In this document: in pieces, positions 26,700 to 38,790 of the stretch | Layout: every line of letters starts with the position of its first letter | Position numbering within the stretch: the first letter of the stretch is position 1 | From: Sphingomonas hominis | Lineage (GTDB): Bacteria > Pseudomonadota > Alphaproteobacteria > Sphingomonadales > Sphingomonadaceae | Length of the DNA: 64,000 nucleotides | Assembly (NCBI RefSeq): GCF_013328205.1 | Contig: NZ_JABULH010000002.1 | Coordinates: forward strand, 496,001-560,000 | Reading direction: 5' to 3' | Program-made: the position numbers and the translations under genes | Notes under the pieces: model-generated | The model's input: only the letters and a program-made list of their open reading frames with translations | Told to the model about the DNA's origin: nothing | The model's database searches: none

Positions 26700-27364
26700 C
26701 CGCGGCGCGCGGCATAAGCGGCGACGGTGCGGAACAGCAGGTCGAGGTCGTCGCGCGACACGTCAAACGTTTCGCCTAGATCATCGAGTGCGCGGTCGAT
26801 GTCCTCCGGGTGGGGTACGCCCAGCATCGGCGGTGCGTGGCCGGCGGCGGGAACGGGGCGGTGCGGGTAGCTGTGACCGGAGAAGCGGTGAAACAGCACG
26901 CCGGCGAGCACCAGCACGACCGCGTTTGCGGCGACCGGCACGAAGGCGAACGTCCAGCCCTGTGCCTGGACCGCGCTGCCGCCCAGCACCGCGAGCAGGG
27001 AGGCGGCGCCGCCCGGCGGGTGGAGCGAACGGGTGAGCGACATCAGCGCGATCGCCGCGCCGACCGCGACGCCGGCGGCGAGCGCGGGGTGCGGCACCAC
27101 GCGCGCCACCGCGCTGCCGACCAGCGCGGACAGCAGGTTCCCGCCGATCACCGGCCACGGCTGCGCCAGTGGGCTCGCCGGCACCGCGAACACCAGCACC
27201 GCCGAGGCACCCATTGGCGCGACCAGCAGCAGCGCAGGTCCGGGCGGCAGCAAGGCGGTACACAACGCAGCCGTCAGCGCGATGCCGGCAAACGCGCCCA
27301 GCGCAGCGATCATGCGGTCGCGCAGGTTCGCGCCGGCGAGGATGGGGTGGAACAGGCTGATCAT
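26696..27364 (-). CDS. HPP family integral membrane protein
   Basis: A 222-residue protein with about 4-5 helices and the family signature SLHPPGGAASLLAVLGG, preceded by LLVAPMGASAVLVFAVPASPLAQPWPVIGGN. HPP proteins of plants and cyanobacteria transport nitrite into plastids; bacterial members are mostly uncharacterised. The C-terminal about 50 residues are hydrophilic and soluble. The gene is convergent with, and overlaps by 4 nt, the LysR gene. Confidence 0.8.
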   Translation of the reverse strand: MISLFHPILAGANLRDRMIAALGAFAGIALTAALCTALLPPGPALLLVAPMGASAVLVFAVPASPLAQPWPVIGGNLLSALVGSAVARVVPHPALAAGVAVGAAIALMSLTRSLHPPGGAASLLAVLGGSAVQAQGWTFAFVPVAANAVVLVLAGVLFHRFSGHSYPHRPVPAAGHAPPMLGVPHPEDIDRALDDLGETFDVSRDDLDLLFRTVAAYAARRG

Positions 27365-27458
27365 CGCGCGCGGCTATGCGGCGCGTGGGGTTCGGGTTCA
27401 ATCGCCGCTGGTGTCGTTGGACGACGCGCGCCATGCTGCGGGCAGGGGAGGGACGTGC

Positions 27459-27905
27459 ATGATGATCCTGGGGCTGTTGTGGCCGACGTTCGCGCTGGTG
27501 GCATTGGTGTTCGTTGTCTGGGGCACGCTGTTTGCGCAGCGCATGGCGCACATGCGGCGGCGCAAGCCGTCGCTCGACGATTTCGCCAGCGGCGAGGCGG
27601 CGCGACGGTACTTCCAGCCGGTCGAGATGCCGGCGAACAACCTCGCCAATCTGTTCGAGCTGCCGGTGCTGTATTTCGCGCTGGTGCCGTTGTTGATCGT
27701 GACCGGGCAGGCGCATCTGCCGCAGGTGGTACTCGCCTGGCTGTTCGTGTCTTTACGCGCGGCGCACAGTGACGTGCATATCGTGCTCAAGAAGGTGCCG
27801 TTGCGCTTCGTTCTTTATCTCGGGTCGTCGGCGGTGTTGATGGCGATGTGGATCGGCTTCTTCGTCGACGCAGTCGGCATGGCGGGGCCGTTGGCGCAAC
27901 CCTGA
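27459..27905 (+). CDS. MAPEG family membrane protein
   Basis: About 148 residues and four predicted helices. The pattern VEMPANNLANLFELPVLYFALVPLL followed by WLFVSLRAAHSDVHI is typical of the MAPEG fold (membrane-associated eicosanoid/glutathione proteins). Bacterial members are often of unknown function. GGGGAGGG lies 5-12 nt before ATG 27459 (ATG 27462 is an alternative). The DUF3140 gene follows 41 nt downstream on the same strand. Confidence 0.78.
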   Translation: MMILGLLWPTFALVALVFVVWGTLFAQRMAHMRRRKPSLDDFASGEAARRYFQPVEMPANNLANLFELPVLYFALVPLLIVTGQAHLPQVVLAWLFVSLRAAHSDVHIVLKKVPLRFVLYLGSSAVLMAMWIGFFVDAVGMAGPLAQP

Positions 27906-27946
27906 TCGCGCGCGCGGCGTTGGCGGGCGAACAAGGAGAATGCCCG

Positions 27947-28303
27947 ATGGCCGACACGTCCGACGACCAGCAGAAGATCTACGCCGACTTCAACGATGCG
28001 GTGAACATGACCCCGGCCGAGCTGGAGACGTTCCTCGACAGCGACGACAGCAAGCGCGTCGGCTGGAAGGGCGAGGACGGCGACGGCAAGGGAGAGAGCG
28101 TCGGCCACAAATCGGGCAAGCGCATCGTCGAGATCAAGCGCACGAAGAAAGCCGATCTGAGCGACGACGATTACGCGCACATGAAGAAGGTCACCGGCTA
28201 CGTCCACCGCCACCTGGCGCAGGGTGGCCCGGCGGAGGACAAGGAACATTCCGACTGGCGCTACTCGCTGATGAACTGGGGGCATGATCCCCAGAAGGAC
28301 TGA
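27947..28303 (+). CDS. DUF3140 domain protein
   Basis: A 118-residue acidic protein. NMTPAELETFLDSDDSKRVGWKGE, ESVGHKSGKRIVEIK, DDDYAHMKKVTGYVHRHLAQ and WRYSLMNWGHDPQ match the DUF3140 family along its length. These are small proteins of unknown function, sometimes near DNA-repair or stress genes, and predicted to bind nucleic acid only by analogy. AAGGAG sits 8 nt before the ATG. Confidence 0.82.
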   Translation: MADTSDDQQKIYADFNDAVNMTPAELETFLDSDDSKRVGWKGEDGDGKGESVGHKSGKRIVEIKRTKKADLSDDDYAHMKKVTGYVHRHLAQGGPAEDKEHSDWRYSLMNWGHDPQKD

Positions 28304-28386
28304 CATGGGCGTGGAGGCGGCGGCCGGGTGACGTGATCCGTTGATCGTGGTTAAAGGATCGCAGTCGTAACGATCCGGACCCCGCA

Positions 28387-29412
28387 ATGCCTCGACGACC
28401 GACTTGCCACCGCCTGTTCTCGCTGCTGCCGCTGACCTTCGCGCTGGTCGCGGCGGCGCCGGCGGCACCACCGAATTATGGCGCGCGGCTGGAGCGGTTC
28501 GCCTACCCCTGGCCGGTCAAGATCATGCCACTGACGGTCGTCGGTGAGGTGGCGGAGATGGCCTATATGGACGTGGTGCCCGAGCGGCCGAACGGGCGCA
28601 CGGTGGTGCTGCTGCACGGCAAGAACTTCTGCGGCGCGACGTGGGAGGCGACTGCACGGCCGCTGGTGGATGCCGGATACCGGGTGGTGATCCCCGACCA
28701 GCTCGGCTTCTGCAAATCGTCCAAGCCGCGCGCCGCACAATACAGTTTCGAAGGGCTGGCAAGCAACACCGACAAGCTGCTCAAATCGTTAGGGATCGCG
28801 CACGCAACGGTGGTCGGTCATTCGATGGGCGGGATGCTGGCGATGCGTTACGCGATCATGTTCCCGGCGGCGGTCGACCGGCTGGTGCTGGTCAACCCGT
28901 TGGGCCTGCGCGACCGGTCGGAGGATGGGCTGCCCTATACCGACGTGGATACGTTATGGGCGGGGGAGCGCCGCACGAGCGCGGCGTCGATCAAGGCGTA
29001 TCAGCTCGACAATTACTATCACGGACAGCGGCGGCCGACCTATGATCGCTGGGTTGCGATGCAGGCGGGGATGTACGCGGGCGCCGGGCGTGATCAGGTG
29101 GCGCTCGCGCAGGCGAAGACGGCCGAGATGATCAAGACGCAGCCGGTCGCGCACGAACTCTACCGCATCAAGGCGCCGACCACGATCATCATCGGCACGC
29201 TCGACAAGACGGCGTTCGGGCGCGCGCAGATGCCGGCGTCATTGCGCGGGTTCCTGCAGGCGATCCCGCAGATCGCGCCGGAGGCGGCACGCAAGATCCC
29301 GCGCGCGAAGCTGGTGAAGATGGAGGGGCTGGGGCACTCGCCACAGGTCGAAGATGCGGGGCGGTTTAATCGTACGCTGATGGGCGTGCTGAACGAAGCG
29401 ACGGGGAGCTGA
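28387..29412 (+). CDS. exported alpha/beta hydrolase
   Basis: A 341-residue protein with a signal peptide (about 1-27, LFSLLPLTFALVAAAPAAP). It has VVLLHGKNFCGATW (oxyanion loop), nucleophile Ser in GHSMGGMLAMRYA, an acid-loop Asp in IIIGTLDKTAFG, and a catalytic His in LGHSPQVEDAGRF. This is a complete alpha/beta hydrolase triad, probably an esterase or lactonase acting in the periplasm. The substrate is unknown. Its last 47 nt overlap a convergent membrane-protein gene. Confidence 0.84.
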   Translation: MPRRPTCHRLFSLLPLTFALVAAAPAAPPNYGARLERFAYPWPVKIMPLTVVGEVAEMAYMDVVPERPNGRTVVLLHGKNFCGATWEATARPLVDAGYRVVIPDQLGFCKSSKPRAAQYSFEGLASNTDKLLKSLGIAHATVVGHSMGGMLAMRYAIMFPAAVDRLVLVNPLGLRDRSEDGLPYTDVDTLWAGERRTSAASIKAYQLDNYYHGQRRPTYDRWVAMQAGMYAGAGRDQVALAQAKTAEMIKTQPVAHELYRIKAPTTIIIGTLDKTAFGRAQMPASLRGFLQAIPQIAPEAARKIPRAKLVKMEGLGHSPQVEDAGRFNRTLMGVLNEATGS

Positions 29413-29944
29413 CGGTCGCGTAACGGTGAAGCGCGTACGGAGGGTAGCGGCCGGCGTCGTTGTCGTTCGCGGCCACCAGCGTAATAGTAGCACGTGATCT
29501 CGGCCAGTGCGCGGCCATCAGCGCCGATGCGGCGAACAACAGCCCGCACCACGGCGACCACGGTGCGGCGATCAGCGCGACGATGCCGGCGGCGCGAATG
29601 AGGTCGCGAGCGGAGGGGGCAGTCGAGAGGCTCCACGCGGTCGAGGTCGCGACTGCGCCGACCAGCAACACCAGCCACGGGCCAGTCAGCACCGGTGACC
29701 ACGCCGCGAGTGCTCTCATGTCGATCCAGCCGATGCCGCACGCCAATCCGGTGAACAGCAACAGGATCGCGGCAGTACGCATACGCGTGCGCCAGAGCTG
29801 GGATGCGGCAAGCGGCAGCAACGTTAGCGCCACGGGCGTCACCGCGCACGCGATCGTCACGGCCAACCCGATCGCGAAAGCCCGACGCCGTGCCGCGGTT
29901 TGCCTGACCGTCAGCGCAATCGGGAGAGTGAGAAAGGCGCGCAC
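29366..29944 (-). CDS. predicted membrane protein, unknown
   Basis: A 192-residue protein with about five hydrophobic segments (for example FAIGLAVTIACAVTPVALTLLPLAA, TAAILLLFTGLACGIG, PWLVLLVGAVATSTAW and GIVALIAAPWSPWCGLLFAASAL) and a short cytoplasmic tail containing the VAANDNDAG stretch often seen at the ends of alphaproteobacterial proteins. No family was recognised. The C-terminal 15 codons run antisense through the hydrolase gene, so the true stop or existence of the gene is uncertain. Confidence 0.5.
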   Translation of the reverse strand: MRAFLTLPIALTVRQTAARRRAFAIGLAVTIACAVTPVALTLLPLAASQLWRTRMRTAAILLLFTGLACGIGWIDMRALAAWSPVLTGPWLVLLVGAVATSTAWSLSTAPSARDLIRAAGIVALIAAPWSPWCGLLFAASALMAAHWPRSRATITLVAANDNDAGRYPPYALHRYATVSSPSLRSARPSAYD

Positions 29945-30195
29945 CGCATCGTCGGTCGCACGACCCTGGTTGCCACCGGGTTAAGGATCGCAGGCGCGGC
30001 GCGGCATTGACGCTCGCGCCGCTCGCCCGTATAGGCGCGGCTGCTCGACCGGAGGCGACTCCGGCGAGCAAGCTTGAACATTGCTGGATGCTTGAAGGAC
30101 CTCAGGGGCCGTGACCGGTCGCCTCTTGGTCCTTTTCGTATTCCACGTGCTGTTATGGCTCCAGCAAAGTAACCTATGGAAAGGTGAAGGCTTCA

Positions 30196-30567
30196 ATGCC
30201 GACGATCAACCAGCTGGTCCGCAAGGGCCGCGAACCGCAGAAGGCCAAGTCGAAGGTCCCTGCGATGGAGCAGAACCCGCAGAAGCGTGGCGTTTGCACC
30301 CGTGTCTACACGACGACCCCGAAGAAGCCGAACTCGGCGCTGCGCAAGGTGGCCAAGGTCCGCCTGACCAACCAGCGCGAAGTCATCAGCTACATTCCGG
30401 GCGAAGGCCACAACCTGCAGGAGCACTCGGTGGTGCTGATCCGCGGCGGGCGTGTGCGCGATCTTCCCGGTGTGCGTTACCACGTGCTGCGCGGCGTGCT
30501 CGACACGCAGGGCGTCAAGGACCGCCGGCAGTCGCGGTCGAAGTACGGTGCGAAGCGGCCGAAGTAA
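30196..30567 (+). CDS. rpsL: 30S ribosomal protein S12
   Basis: 123 residues, first gene of the str operon. S12 forms part of the decoding centre. [12 protein letters not shown] carries the wild-type Lys43 region. The second streptomycin-associated position (Lys87 of E. coli mature numbering, 88 with Met) is Arg here ([14 protein letters not shown]), a change that gives streptomycin resistance in other bacteria. ATG 30196 matches the family start; ATG 30184 would add MKAS. GAAAGGTGAAGG is upstream. Confidence 0.96.
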   Translation: MPTINQLVRKGREPQKAKSKVPAMEQNPQKRGVCTRVYTTTPKKPNSALRKVAKVRLTNQREVISYIPGEGHNLQEHSVVLIRGGRVRDLPGVRYHVLRGVLDTQGVKDRRQSRSKYGAKRPK

Positions 30568-30611
30568 GCCGCTTTCTCCGTTTCTTTTGTAGCTGTTGAA
30601 AGGTTCTCCTC

Positions 30612-31082
30612 ATGGCGCGTCGTCGTCGTCCAGAAAAGCGTGAAATCCTGCCGGACCCCAAGTTCGGTGATGTCACCCTGTCCAAGTTCATGAATTCGGT
30701 GATGCTCGACGGCAAGAAGTCCGTCGCGGAAGGCATCGTCTACGGTGCGATGGAAACCGTTGAGACTCGCGCCAAGCGCGAGCCGCTCGGCGTGTTCCAC
30801 GACGCGCTGACCAACATCGCGCCGGGCATCGAGGTCCGTTCGCGCCGCGTCGGCGGTGCGACCTACCAGGTGCCGGTTGAGGTGCGTCCCGAGCGCGCGC
30901 AGGCGCTGGCGATCCGCTGGCTGATCACCGCCGCACGTGCACGCAGCGAGAACACGATGGCCGCGCGGCTGTCGGGCGAGCTGCTCGACGCGTCGAACAA
31001 CCGCGGCAACGCGGTGAAGAAGCGTGAAGACACGCACCGCATGGCGGAAGCGAACCGCGCGTTCAGCCACTACCGCTGGTAA
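30612..31082 (+). CDS. rpsG: 30S ribosomal protein S7
   Basis: 156 residues, beginning [20 protein letters not shown] and ending [12 protein letters not shown]7 nucleates assembly of the 30S head and contacts the E-site tRNA. The spacer to rpsL is 44 nt, with GAAAGG before the ATG. The spacer to fusA is 218 nt and strongly structured. Confidence 0.96.
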   Translation: MARRRRPEKREILPDPKFGDVTLSKFMNSVMLDGKKSVAEGIVYGAMETVETRAKREPLGVFHDALTNIAPGIEVRSRRVGGATYQVPVEVRPERAQALAIRWLITAARARSENTMAARLSGELLDASNNRGNAVKKREDTHRMAEANRAFSHYRW

Positions 31083-31116
31083 CGCCGGCGCTGGTAAGTG
31101 GTCGGACGCTGGCCGA

Positions 31117-31144
31117 TTGGTTGGCGTCCGCGTTAACATATACT
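31117..31144 (+). promoter_or_regulatory. candidate fusA promoter in the rpsG-fusA spacer
   Basis: TTGGTT (31117-31122), 16 nt, TATACT (31139-31144) resembles a sigma70 promoter; an overlapping alternative is TTGGCG (31121-31126), 17 nt, TATATG (31144-31149). It precedes the hairpin cluster, so it would give fusA-tuf a structured 5' leader. Prediction only. Confidence 0.35.
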
Positions 31145-31148
31145 ATAT

Positions 31149-31228
31149 GGGAGCAGCGGGTTCGCCCGCACTCCCGATAGCCGTTTTCCTCCGCGACGGA
31201 GGTGTAGGGTCGAGCTTGGACAAGCTCG
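31149..31228 (+). other. hairpin cluster in the rpsG-fusA spacer
   Basis: Three successive stems: GGGAG..GCGGG-TTCG-CCCGC..CTCCC (31149-31175, UUCG tetraloop), CCTCCG-CGA-CGGAGG (31188-31202), and CGAGCTT-GGAC-AAGCTCG (31211-31228). None has a T tract right after it, so they do not look like ordinary terminators. Confidence 0.5.
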
Positions 31229-31300
31229 GCCCGAACGGCTAGGGGGCGACCTCGCAAACGTTGGCATCGCCGGGCTGATCCGGCACAGGAGTGAAGCATC

Positions 31301-33394
<2,094 letters not shown>

Positions 33395-33431
33395 GGTGCA
33401 CGGGGGCAGGGCGACCTGCTCCCGAGAGACC

Positions 33432-33492
33432 GCAGGCCGGCCGACCTCGGGCCTGCCCGAGGATCGACGACGCGGAATTCACTTCCGCGTCG
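33432..33492 (+). other. alternative hairpins in the fusA-tuf spacer
   Basis: Stem A pairs GCAGGCC (33432-33438) with GGCCTGC (33450-33456). Stem B pairs CCTCGGG (33445-33451) with CCCGAGG (33456-33462), loop CCTG. They share bases 33450-33456 and cannot both form. A third stem CGACGCGGAA/TTCCGCGTCG (33468-33492, loop TTCAC) follows. Confidence 0.5.
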
Positions 33493-33613
33493 CCCCGTAA
33501 CCGGGACGGTCCCGGCCAAGGGGTTTGCGCAACACGAATTCTGCCGCTATGGGGCCGCCTTCACGGCGGGTCCTGCGTGCGGCTCCAGTGACATCCAAGA
33601 AGGTAGGGAAACA

Positions 33614-34810
<1,197 letters not shown>

Positions 34811-34834
34811 TATAGGCGCAAGCCATACGGAGAT

Positions 34835-34850
34835 CGGTGGTTCGCCACCG
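34835..34850 (+). other. UUCG-capped hairpin after tuf
   Basis: CGGTGG-TTCG-CCACCG, a perfect 6-bp stem with a UUCG tetraloop, 25 nt after the tuf stop. Possibly a 3' stability element just before the terminator. Confidence 0.45.
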
Positions 34851-34862
34851 GTCACCAGCAAG

Positions 34863-34903
34863 CGGCCCGCACCGGTTCACACCGGGGCGGGCCGTTCGCT
34901 TTT
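34863..34903 (+). terminator. intrinsic terminator after tuf (end of str operon)
   Basis: CGGCCCGC/GCGGGCCG, an 8-bp GC stem (with a nested ACCGG/CCGGT-like helix in the loop), followed by TTCGCTTTTAAG. A convincing terminator separating tuf from rpsJ. Confidence 0.75.
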
Positions 34904-34976
34904 AAGTAGGGACACCCCCGCGCTGCGGCTCGCCGCCCGCGCTCGTGTGTCACGTCATTCGCGTTTTTAAACCAGC

Positions 34977-35003
34977 AAGAGCCGCTTCCGGCGGCCCGCT
35001 CTT
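34977..35003 (+). promoter_or_regulatory. stem-loop before rpsJ ribosome site
   Basis: AAGAGC/GCTCTT with a nested CCGC-TTCCG-GCGG helix ends 17 nt before the rpsJ ATG and just before GGTAGGG. It could limit or tune rpsJ translation in the S10 leader. Confidence 0.35.
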
Positions 35004-35020
35004 TCGCATCGGTAGGGAAC

Positions 35021-35329
35021 ATGGACACCAACATCCGCATCCGCCTGAAGGCATTCGATCATCGCGTGCTCGACCAGGCGACCGGCGACATCGCCGACAC
35101 CGCACGCCGCACCGGCGCGCTGATCCGTGGCCCGATCCCGCTTCCGACCCGCATCGAGAAGTTCACCGTCAACCGCGGCCCGCACGTTGACAAGAAGAGC
35201 CGCGAGCAGTTCGAGGTGCGCACCTACAAGCGCATGCTCGACATCGTGCAGCCGACCCCGCAGACGGTTGACGCGCTGATGAAGCTCGACCTCGCGGCCG
35301 GTGTTGACGTCGAGATCAAGCTGGCCTAA
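35021..35329 (+). CDS. rpsJ: 30S ribosomal protein S10
   Basis: 102 residues; [50 protein letters not shown] and [19 protein letters not shown] match S10 fully. S10 is in the 30S head and, with NusB, in transcription antitermination complexes. First gene of the S10 operon; a 297-nt spacer unusually separates it from rplC. Confidence 0.96.
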   Translation: MDTNIRIRLKAFDHRVLDQATGDIADTARRTGALIRGPIPLPTRIEKFTVNRGPHVDKKSREQFEVRTYKRMLDIVQPTPQTVDALMKLDLAAGVDVEIKLA

Positions 35330-35339
35330 TGCGCCGGCT

Positions 35340-35374
35340 CCCGCGGTTGACGCCAACTTGGTGAGTCCCGCGGG
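35340..35374 (+). other. CCCGCGG/CCGCGGG hairpin after rpsJ
   Basis: A perfect 7-bp stem with a 21-nt loop, followed by TTTGTCGTTT, 11 nt after the rpsJ stop. It could be an attenuator- or terminator-like element inside the S10 operon. Confidence 0.45.
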
Positions 35375-35550
35375 TTTGTCGTTTCCGCAGGTACGGGAAC
35401 GACGGTGACGGCTCCGCCACGGCGGGGCTTGCCACAACAAAGAGATACCGCCGGCGGCAACGCCTCCGGGACAGCGTCTCCCGTCACGCTCCTGAAAAGG
35501 GGTGACCAGCCCGGGACGGGGGCACGCTTCGCTTATCCGGGTTGAACCGT

Positions 35551-35572
35551 CGTTCGTGCGAAAGTGCGAACG
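35551..35572 (+). other. GAAA-capped hairpin before rplC
   Basis: CGTTCGTGC-GAAA-GTGCGAACG: a 9-bp stem (two G-T pairs) closed by a GNRA tetraloop, 55 nt upstream of the rplC start. Confidence 0.5.
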
Positions 35573-35626
35573 GCACAAGCACCTGCGGGATGGGCTCGTG
35601 GGTGCCTCTGTCAAGGAGCACAGATC

Positions 35627-36379
35627 ATGCGCACTGGCGTGATCGCGAAGAAAATGGGCATGACGCGCCTGTTCCAGGATGATGGCCGGCACGTGCCCGT
35701 CACCGTTCTGCAACTCGAAGGCTTGCAGGTCATCGCCCGTCGCGAGATGGACCGTGACGGCTACACCGCCGTTCAGCTTGGCGCAGGCAGCGCCAAGGCC
35801 AAGAATGTTTCCAAGCCGCAGCGCGGCCACTTCGGCAAGGCCGAGGTTGAGCCGAAGGCAGTGGTGCACGAGTTCCGCGTGACCGAGGACAACCTCCTCG
35901 ACGTCGGCGCCGAGCTCGCCGCCGATCACTACGTTGCCGGCCAGTACGTCGACATTCAGGGCCGTACGCAGGGCAAGGGTTTTGCCGGCGGTATGAAGCG
36001 CTGGAACTTCGGCGGTCTGCGCGCCACGCACGGCGTGTCGGTCAGCCACCGTTCGCTCGGTTCGACCGGTCAGCGCCAGGATCCGGGTCGCGTCTTCAAG
36101 AACAAGAAGATGGCCGGCCACATGGGCGACAAGAACCGCACGCAGCAGAACCTCGAGATCGTCGGCACCGACGTCGAGCGTGGCCTGATCTTCGTCAAGG
36201 GCTCGGTGCCCGGCTCGAAGGGCGGCTGGTTGTTCGTCAAGGACGCGGTCAAGCAGGATCGCCACGAGAGCGCGCCGTTCCCGGCCGGCCTGAAGCAGGC
36301 TGCCAACAACAACACCGCCGCGGACACGCCGGCCGAGATATCGGCCGACACGCAGGCGACCGACGGCCAGGAGGGCTGA
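35627..36379 (+). CDS. rplC: 50S ribosomal protein L3
   Basis: 250 residues; [28 protein letters not shown]-like [43 protein letters not shown] mark L3. The protein is longer than the about 209 residues of E. coli because of an acidic/Ala-rich C-terminal tail (about 225-250, [19 protein letters not shown]). L3 binds near the peptidyl-transferase centre. AAGGAG is 8 nt before ATG 35627. Confidence 0.95.
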   Translation: MRTGVIAKKMGMTRLFQDDGRHVPVTVLQLEGLQVIARREMDRDGYTAVQLGAGSAKAKNVSKPQRGHFGKAEVEPKAVVHEFRVTEDNLLDVGAELAADHYVAGQYVDIQGRTQGKGFAGGMKRWNFGGLRATHGVSVSHRSLGSTGQRQDPGRVFKNKKMAGHMGDKNRTQQNLEIVGTDVERGLIFVKGSVPGSKGGWLFVKDAVKQDRHESAPFPAGLKQAANNNTAADTPAEISADTQATDGQEG

Positions 36380-36381
36380 AC

Positions 36382-36996
36382 GTGAAGGTCAAGGTTTCCT
36401 CCTTTGCCGGCACCGATGCGAGCGAGATCGAGCTCAACGACGAGGTCTTCGGCCTCGATCCGCGTGCCGACATCCTGCACCGCGTCGTGACCTGGCAGCT
36501 CGAGAAGCGCCGTGCGACCGCACGCGGCACGCGTGAGCGCGCCGACGTTGCCCTCACCGGCAAGAAGTTCGGTCGCCAGAAGGGCGGCGGTACGGCACGT
36601 CACGGCGATCGCCGCGCGCCGGTGTTCATCGGCGGTGGTAAGGCGCACGGCGCCCGCGTCCGCGACTTCAATCCGGGGCTGAACAAGAAGGTTCGCGCGC
36701 TGGGTCTGAAGATGGCGCTGTCGAGCCACGCAAAGAACGGCTCGCTGATCGTCCTCGACGGCTTCTCGGTCGCCAAGACCGCAGAGCTGAAGGGTCACTT
36801 CGCGACGCTCAACGCCGGCAAGCGCACGCTGGTCATCGACGGTGACTCGGGCGAGGGCTTCCGCGCCGGTCGCAACCTCGTCGGCGTCGACCTGCTCCCC
36901 GCGGTGGGCGCGAACGTCTACGACATCATCAAGGCTGACACGCTGGTCCTGACCCGCGCGGCGGTCGAGAAGCTGGAGGCTCGCTTCAATGGCTAA
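36382..36996 (+). CDS. rplD: 50S ribosomal protein L4
   Basis: 204 residues, GTG start 2 nt after the rplC stop. [32 protein letters not shown] is the extended loop that lines the exit tunnel. In E. coli L4 also represses its own S10 operon; a similar role here is possible but unproven. The stop codon overlaps the rplW ATG. Confidence 0.95.
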   Translation: MKVKVSSFAGTDASEIELNDEVFGLDPRADILHRVVTWQLEKRRATARGTRERADVALTGKKFGRQKGGGTARHGDRRAPVFIGGGKAHGARVRDFNPGLNKKVRALGLKMALSSHAKNGSLIVLDGFSVAKTAELKGHFATLNAGKRTLVIDGDSGEGFRAGRNLVGVDLLPAVGANVYDIIKADTLVLTRAAVEKLEARFNG

Positions 36997-37303
36997 GCAG
37001 GCAAAGGCGATCGACAACCGTCACTATGACGTGATTGTCGCGCCGCACATCACCGAGAAGGCAACCCTTCTCTCCGAGCAGAACGCAGTTGTGTTCAAGG
37101 TCGCGAACAAGGCAACCAAGCCGGAGATCAAGGCAGCGGTCGAGGCGCTGTTCGACGTGTCCGTGAAGAGCGTGAACACGATCGTGCAGAAGGGCAAGAC
37201 CAAGCGCTGGAAGGGTGCACCCTATCAGCGTTCGGACATGAAGAAGGCGATCGTGACCCTTACCGAGGGTCAGTCGATCGACGTCACCGAGGGGGCCAAG
37301 TAA
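36989..37303 (+). CDS. rplW: 50S ribosomal protein L23
   Basis: 104 residues; [44 protein letters not shown] and [20 protein letters not shown] are typical. L23 sits at the tunnel exit and docks trigger factor and SRP. It overlaps rplD by 8 nt (ATGGCTAA). Confidence 0.96.
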   Translation: MAKQAKAIDNRHYDVIVAPHITEKATLLSEQNAVVFKVANKATKPEIKAAVEALFDVSVKSVNTIVQKGKTKRWKGAPYQRSDMKKAIVTLTEGQSIDVTEGAK

Positions 37304-37304
37304 G

Positions 37305-38138
37305 ATGGCACTCAAGCATTTCAATCCGACCTCGCCCGCGCAGCGCGGCCTGATCCTCGTCGACAAGTCGTCGCTGTGGAAGGGCAAGCCCGTCAAGGCG
37401 CTGACCGAGGGCAAGTCGAAGACCGGCGGCCGCAACAACAAGGGCCACGTGACCAGCCGCGGCATCGCGGGTGGCCACAAGCAGCGCTATCGCCACATCG
37501 ACTTCAAGCGTCGCAAGTGGGACGCCGAGGGCACGGTCGAGCGGCTGGAATACGATCCCAACCGCACCGCGTTCATCGCGCTGGTGTCTTATGCGGACGG
37601 CGAGCAGGCCTACATCATTGCGCCGCAGCGTCTCGCGGTCGGTGACAAGGTGATCGCGGCAAAGAAGACCGACACCAAGCCCGGCAACGCGATGGAGATC
37701 GGTCAAGTCCCCGTCGGCACCATCGTCCACAACGTGGAGATGAAGCCGATGAAGGGTGGGCAGATCGCACGTTCGGCCGGCACCTACGTGCAGGTCGTGG
37801 GTCGTGACCGCGGCATGGTGATCGTTCGTCTGAACTCGGGCGAGCAACGCTACATTCGCGGCGAGTGCATGGCGACCGTCGGTGCGGTGTCCAACCCGGA
37901 CAACCAGAACACCAACCTGGGCAAGGCCGGTCGTTCGCGCTGGATGGGCAAGCGCCCGCTGACGCGCGGTGTTGCGAAGAACCCGGTTGACCACCCGCAC
38001 GGCGGTGGTGAAGGCCGGACCTCGGGCGGCCGTCATCCGGTCACGCCTTGGGGCAAGCCGACCAAGGGTGCGCGCACCCGCCACAACAAGTCTACGGACA
38101 AGATGATCATCCGTAGCCGTCACGCGAGGAAGAAGTAA
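37305..38138 (+). CDS. rplB: 50S ribosomal protein L2
   Basis: 277 residues; [41 protein letters not shown] and the C-terminal [30 protein letters not shown] with the catalytically relevant His region. L2 is essential for subunit joining and peptidyl transfer. The TAA overlaps the rpsS ATG (TAATG). Confidence 0.97.
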   Translation: MALKHFNPTSPAQRGLILVDKSSLWKGKPVKALTEGKSKTGGRNNKGHVTSRGIAGGHKQRYRHIDFKRRKWDAEGTVERLEYDPNRTAFIALVSYADGEQAYIIAPQRLAVGDKVIAAKKTDTKPGNAMEIGQVPVGTIVHNVEMKPMKGGQIARSAGTYVQVVGRDRGMVIVRLNSGEQRYIRGECMATVGAVSNPDNQNTNLGKAGRSRWMGKRPLTRGVAKNPVDHPHGGGEGRTSGGRHPVTPWGKPTKGARTRHNKSTDKMIIRSRHARKK

Positions 38139-38413
38139 TGGCGCGCTCCGTCTGGAAGGGCCCGTTCGTCGAACTGAGCCTTCTCAAGAAGGCCGAAGCC
38201 GCGCAGGACGCGGGTGGCCGCGCACCGATCAAGACCTGGTCGCGTCGCTCCACCATCCTGCCGCAGTTCGTCGGTCTGACGTTCACCGTGTACAATGGCC
38301 GCAAATTCGTGCCCGTCTCGATCAACGAGGACATGGTCGGCATGAAGCTCGGCGAATTCGCGCCGACCCGTTATTTCCCGGGTCACGCGGCTGACAAGAA
38401 GGGCAAGCGCTGA
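38138..38413 (+). CDS. rpsS: 30S ribosomal protein S19
   Basis: 91 residues; [35 protein letters not shown] and [19 protein letters not shown]. It contacts the 50S subunit in the 30S head. Start and stop codons overlap rplB and rplV by 1 nt each. Confidence 0.96.
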   Translation: MARSVWKGPFVELSLLKKAEAAQDAGGRAPIKTWSRRSTILPQFVGLTFTVYNGRKFVPVSINEDMVGMKLGEFAPTRYFPGHAADKKGKR

Positions 38414-38790
38414 TGTCGAAGCCAGCATCCCCTCGCAAGGTCGGCGACAAGGAAGCCTTGTCCGTCGGCACGCAGATCCGCGGATCGGCGCAGAAGCTCA
38501 ACCTGGTCGCGGGCCTGATCCGCGGCCGCAAGGTCGGTGACGCGCTGAACATCCTGCAGTTCTCGACCAAGGCGATGGCCGTGGACGCGCGCAAGGTGCT
38601 CGCATCCGCGATCGCCAACGCCGAGAACAACCACAACCTCGACGTTGACGCGCTCGTCGTCGCCGAGGCGTCGGTCGGCAAGTCGATCACCATGAAGCGG
38701 TTCGCCACGCGCGGCCGCGGCAAGTCCACCCGCATCCTGAAGCCGTTCTCGCGGTTGCGGATCGTCGTGCGCGAGCAGGAAGAAGCCTAA
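38413..38790 (+). CDS. rplV: 50S ribosomal protein L22
   Basis: 125 residues; [53 protein letters not shown] and [26 protein letters not shown]22 lines the exit tunnel; the SVGKSI to TRG loop is the macrolide-proximal hairpin. Coupled to rpsS and rpsC by 1-nt overlaps. Confidence 0.96.
   Translation: MSKPASPRKVGDKEALSVGTQIRGSAQKLNLVAGLIRGRKVGDALNILQFSTKAMAVDARKVLASAIANAENNHNLDVDALVVAEASVGKSITMKRFATRGRGKSTRILKPFSRLRIVVREQEEA

Noticed and set aside
34921-34976. Possible promoter before rpsJ (AT-rich GTTTTTAAAC)
   Set aside because: No clear -35 box at proper spacing; too weak to report.
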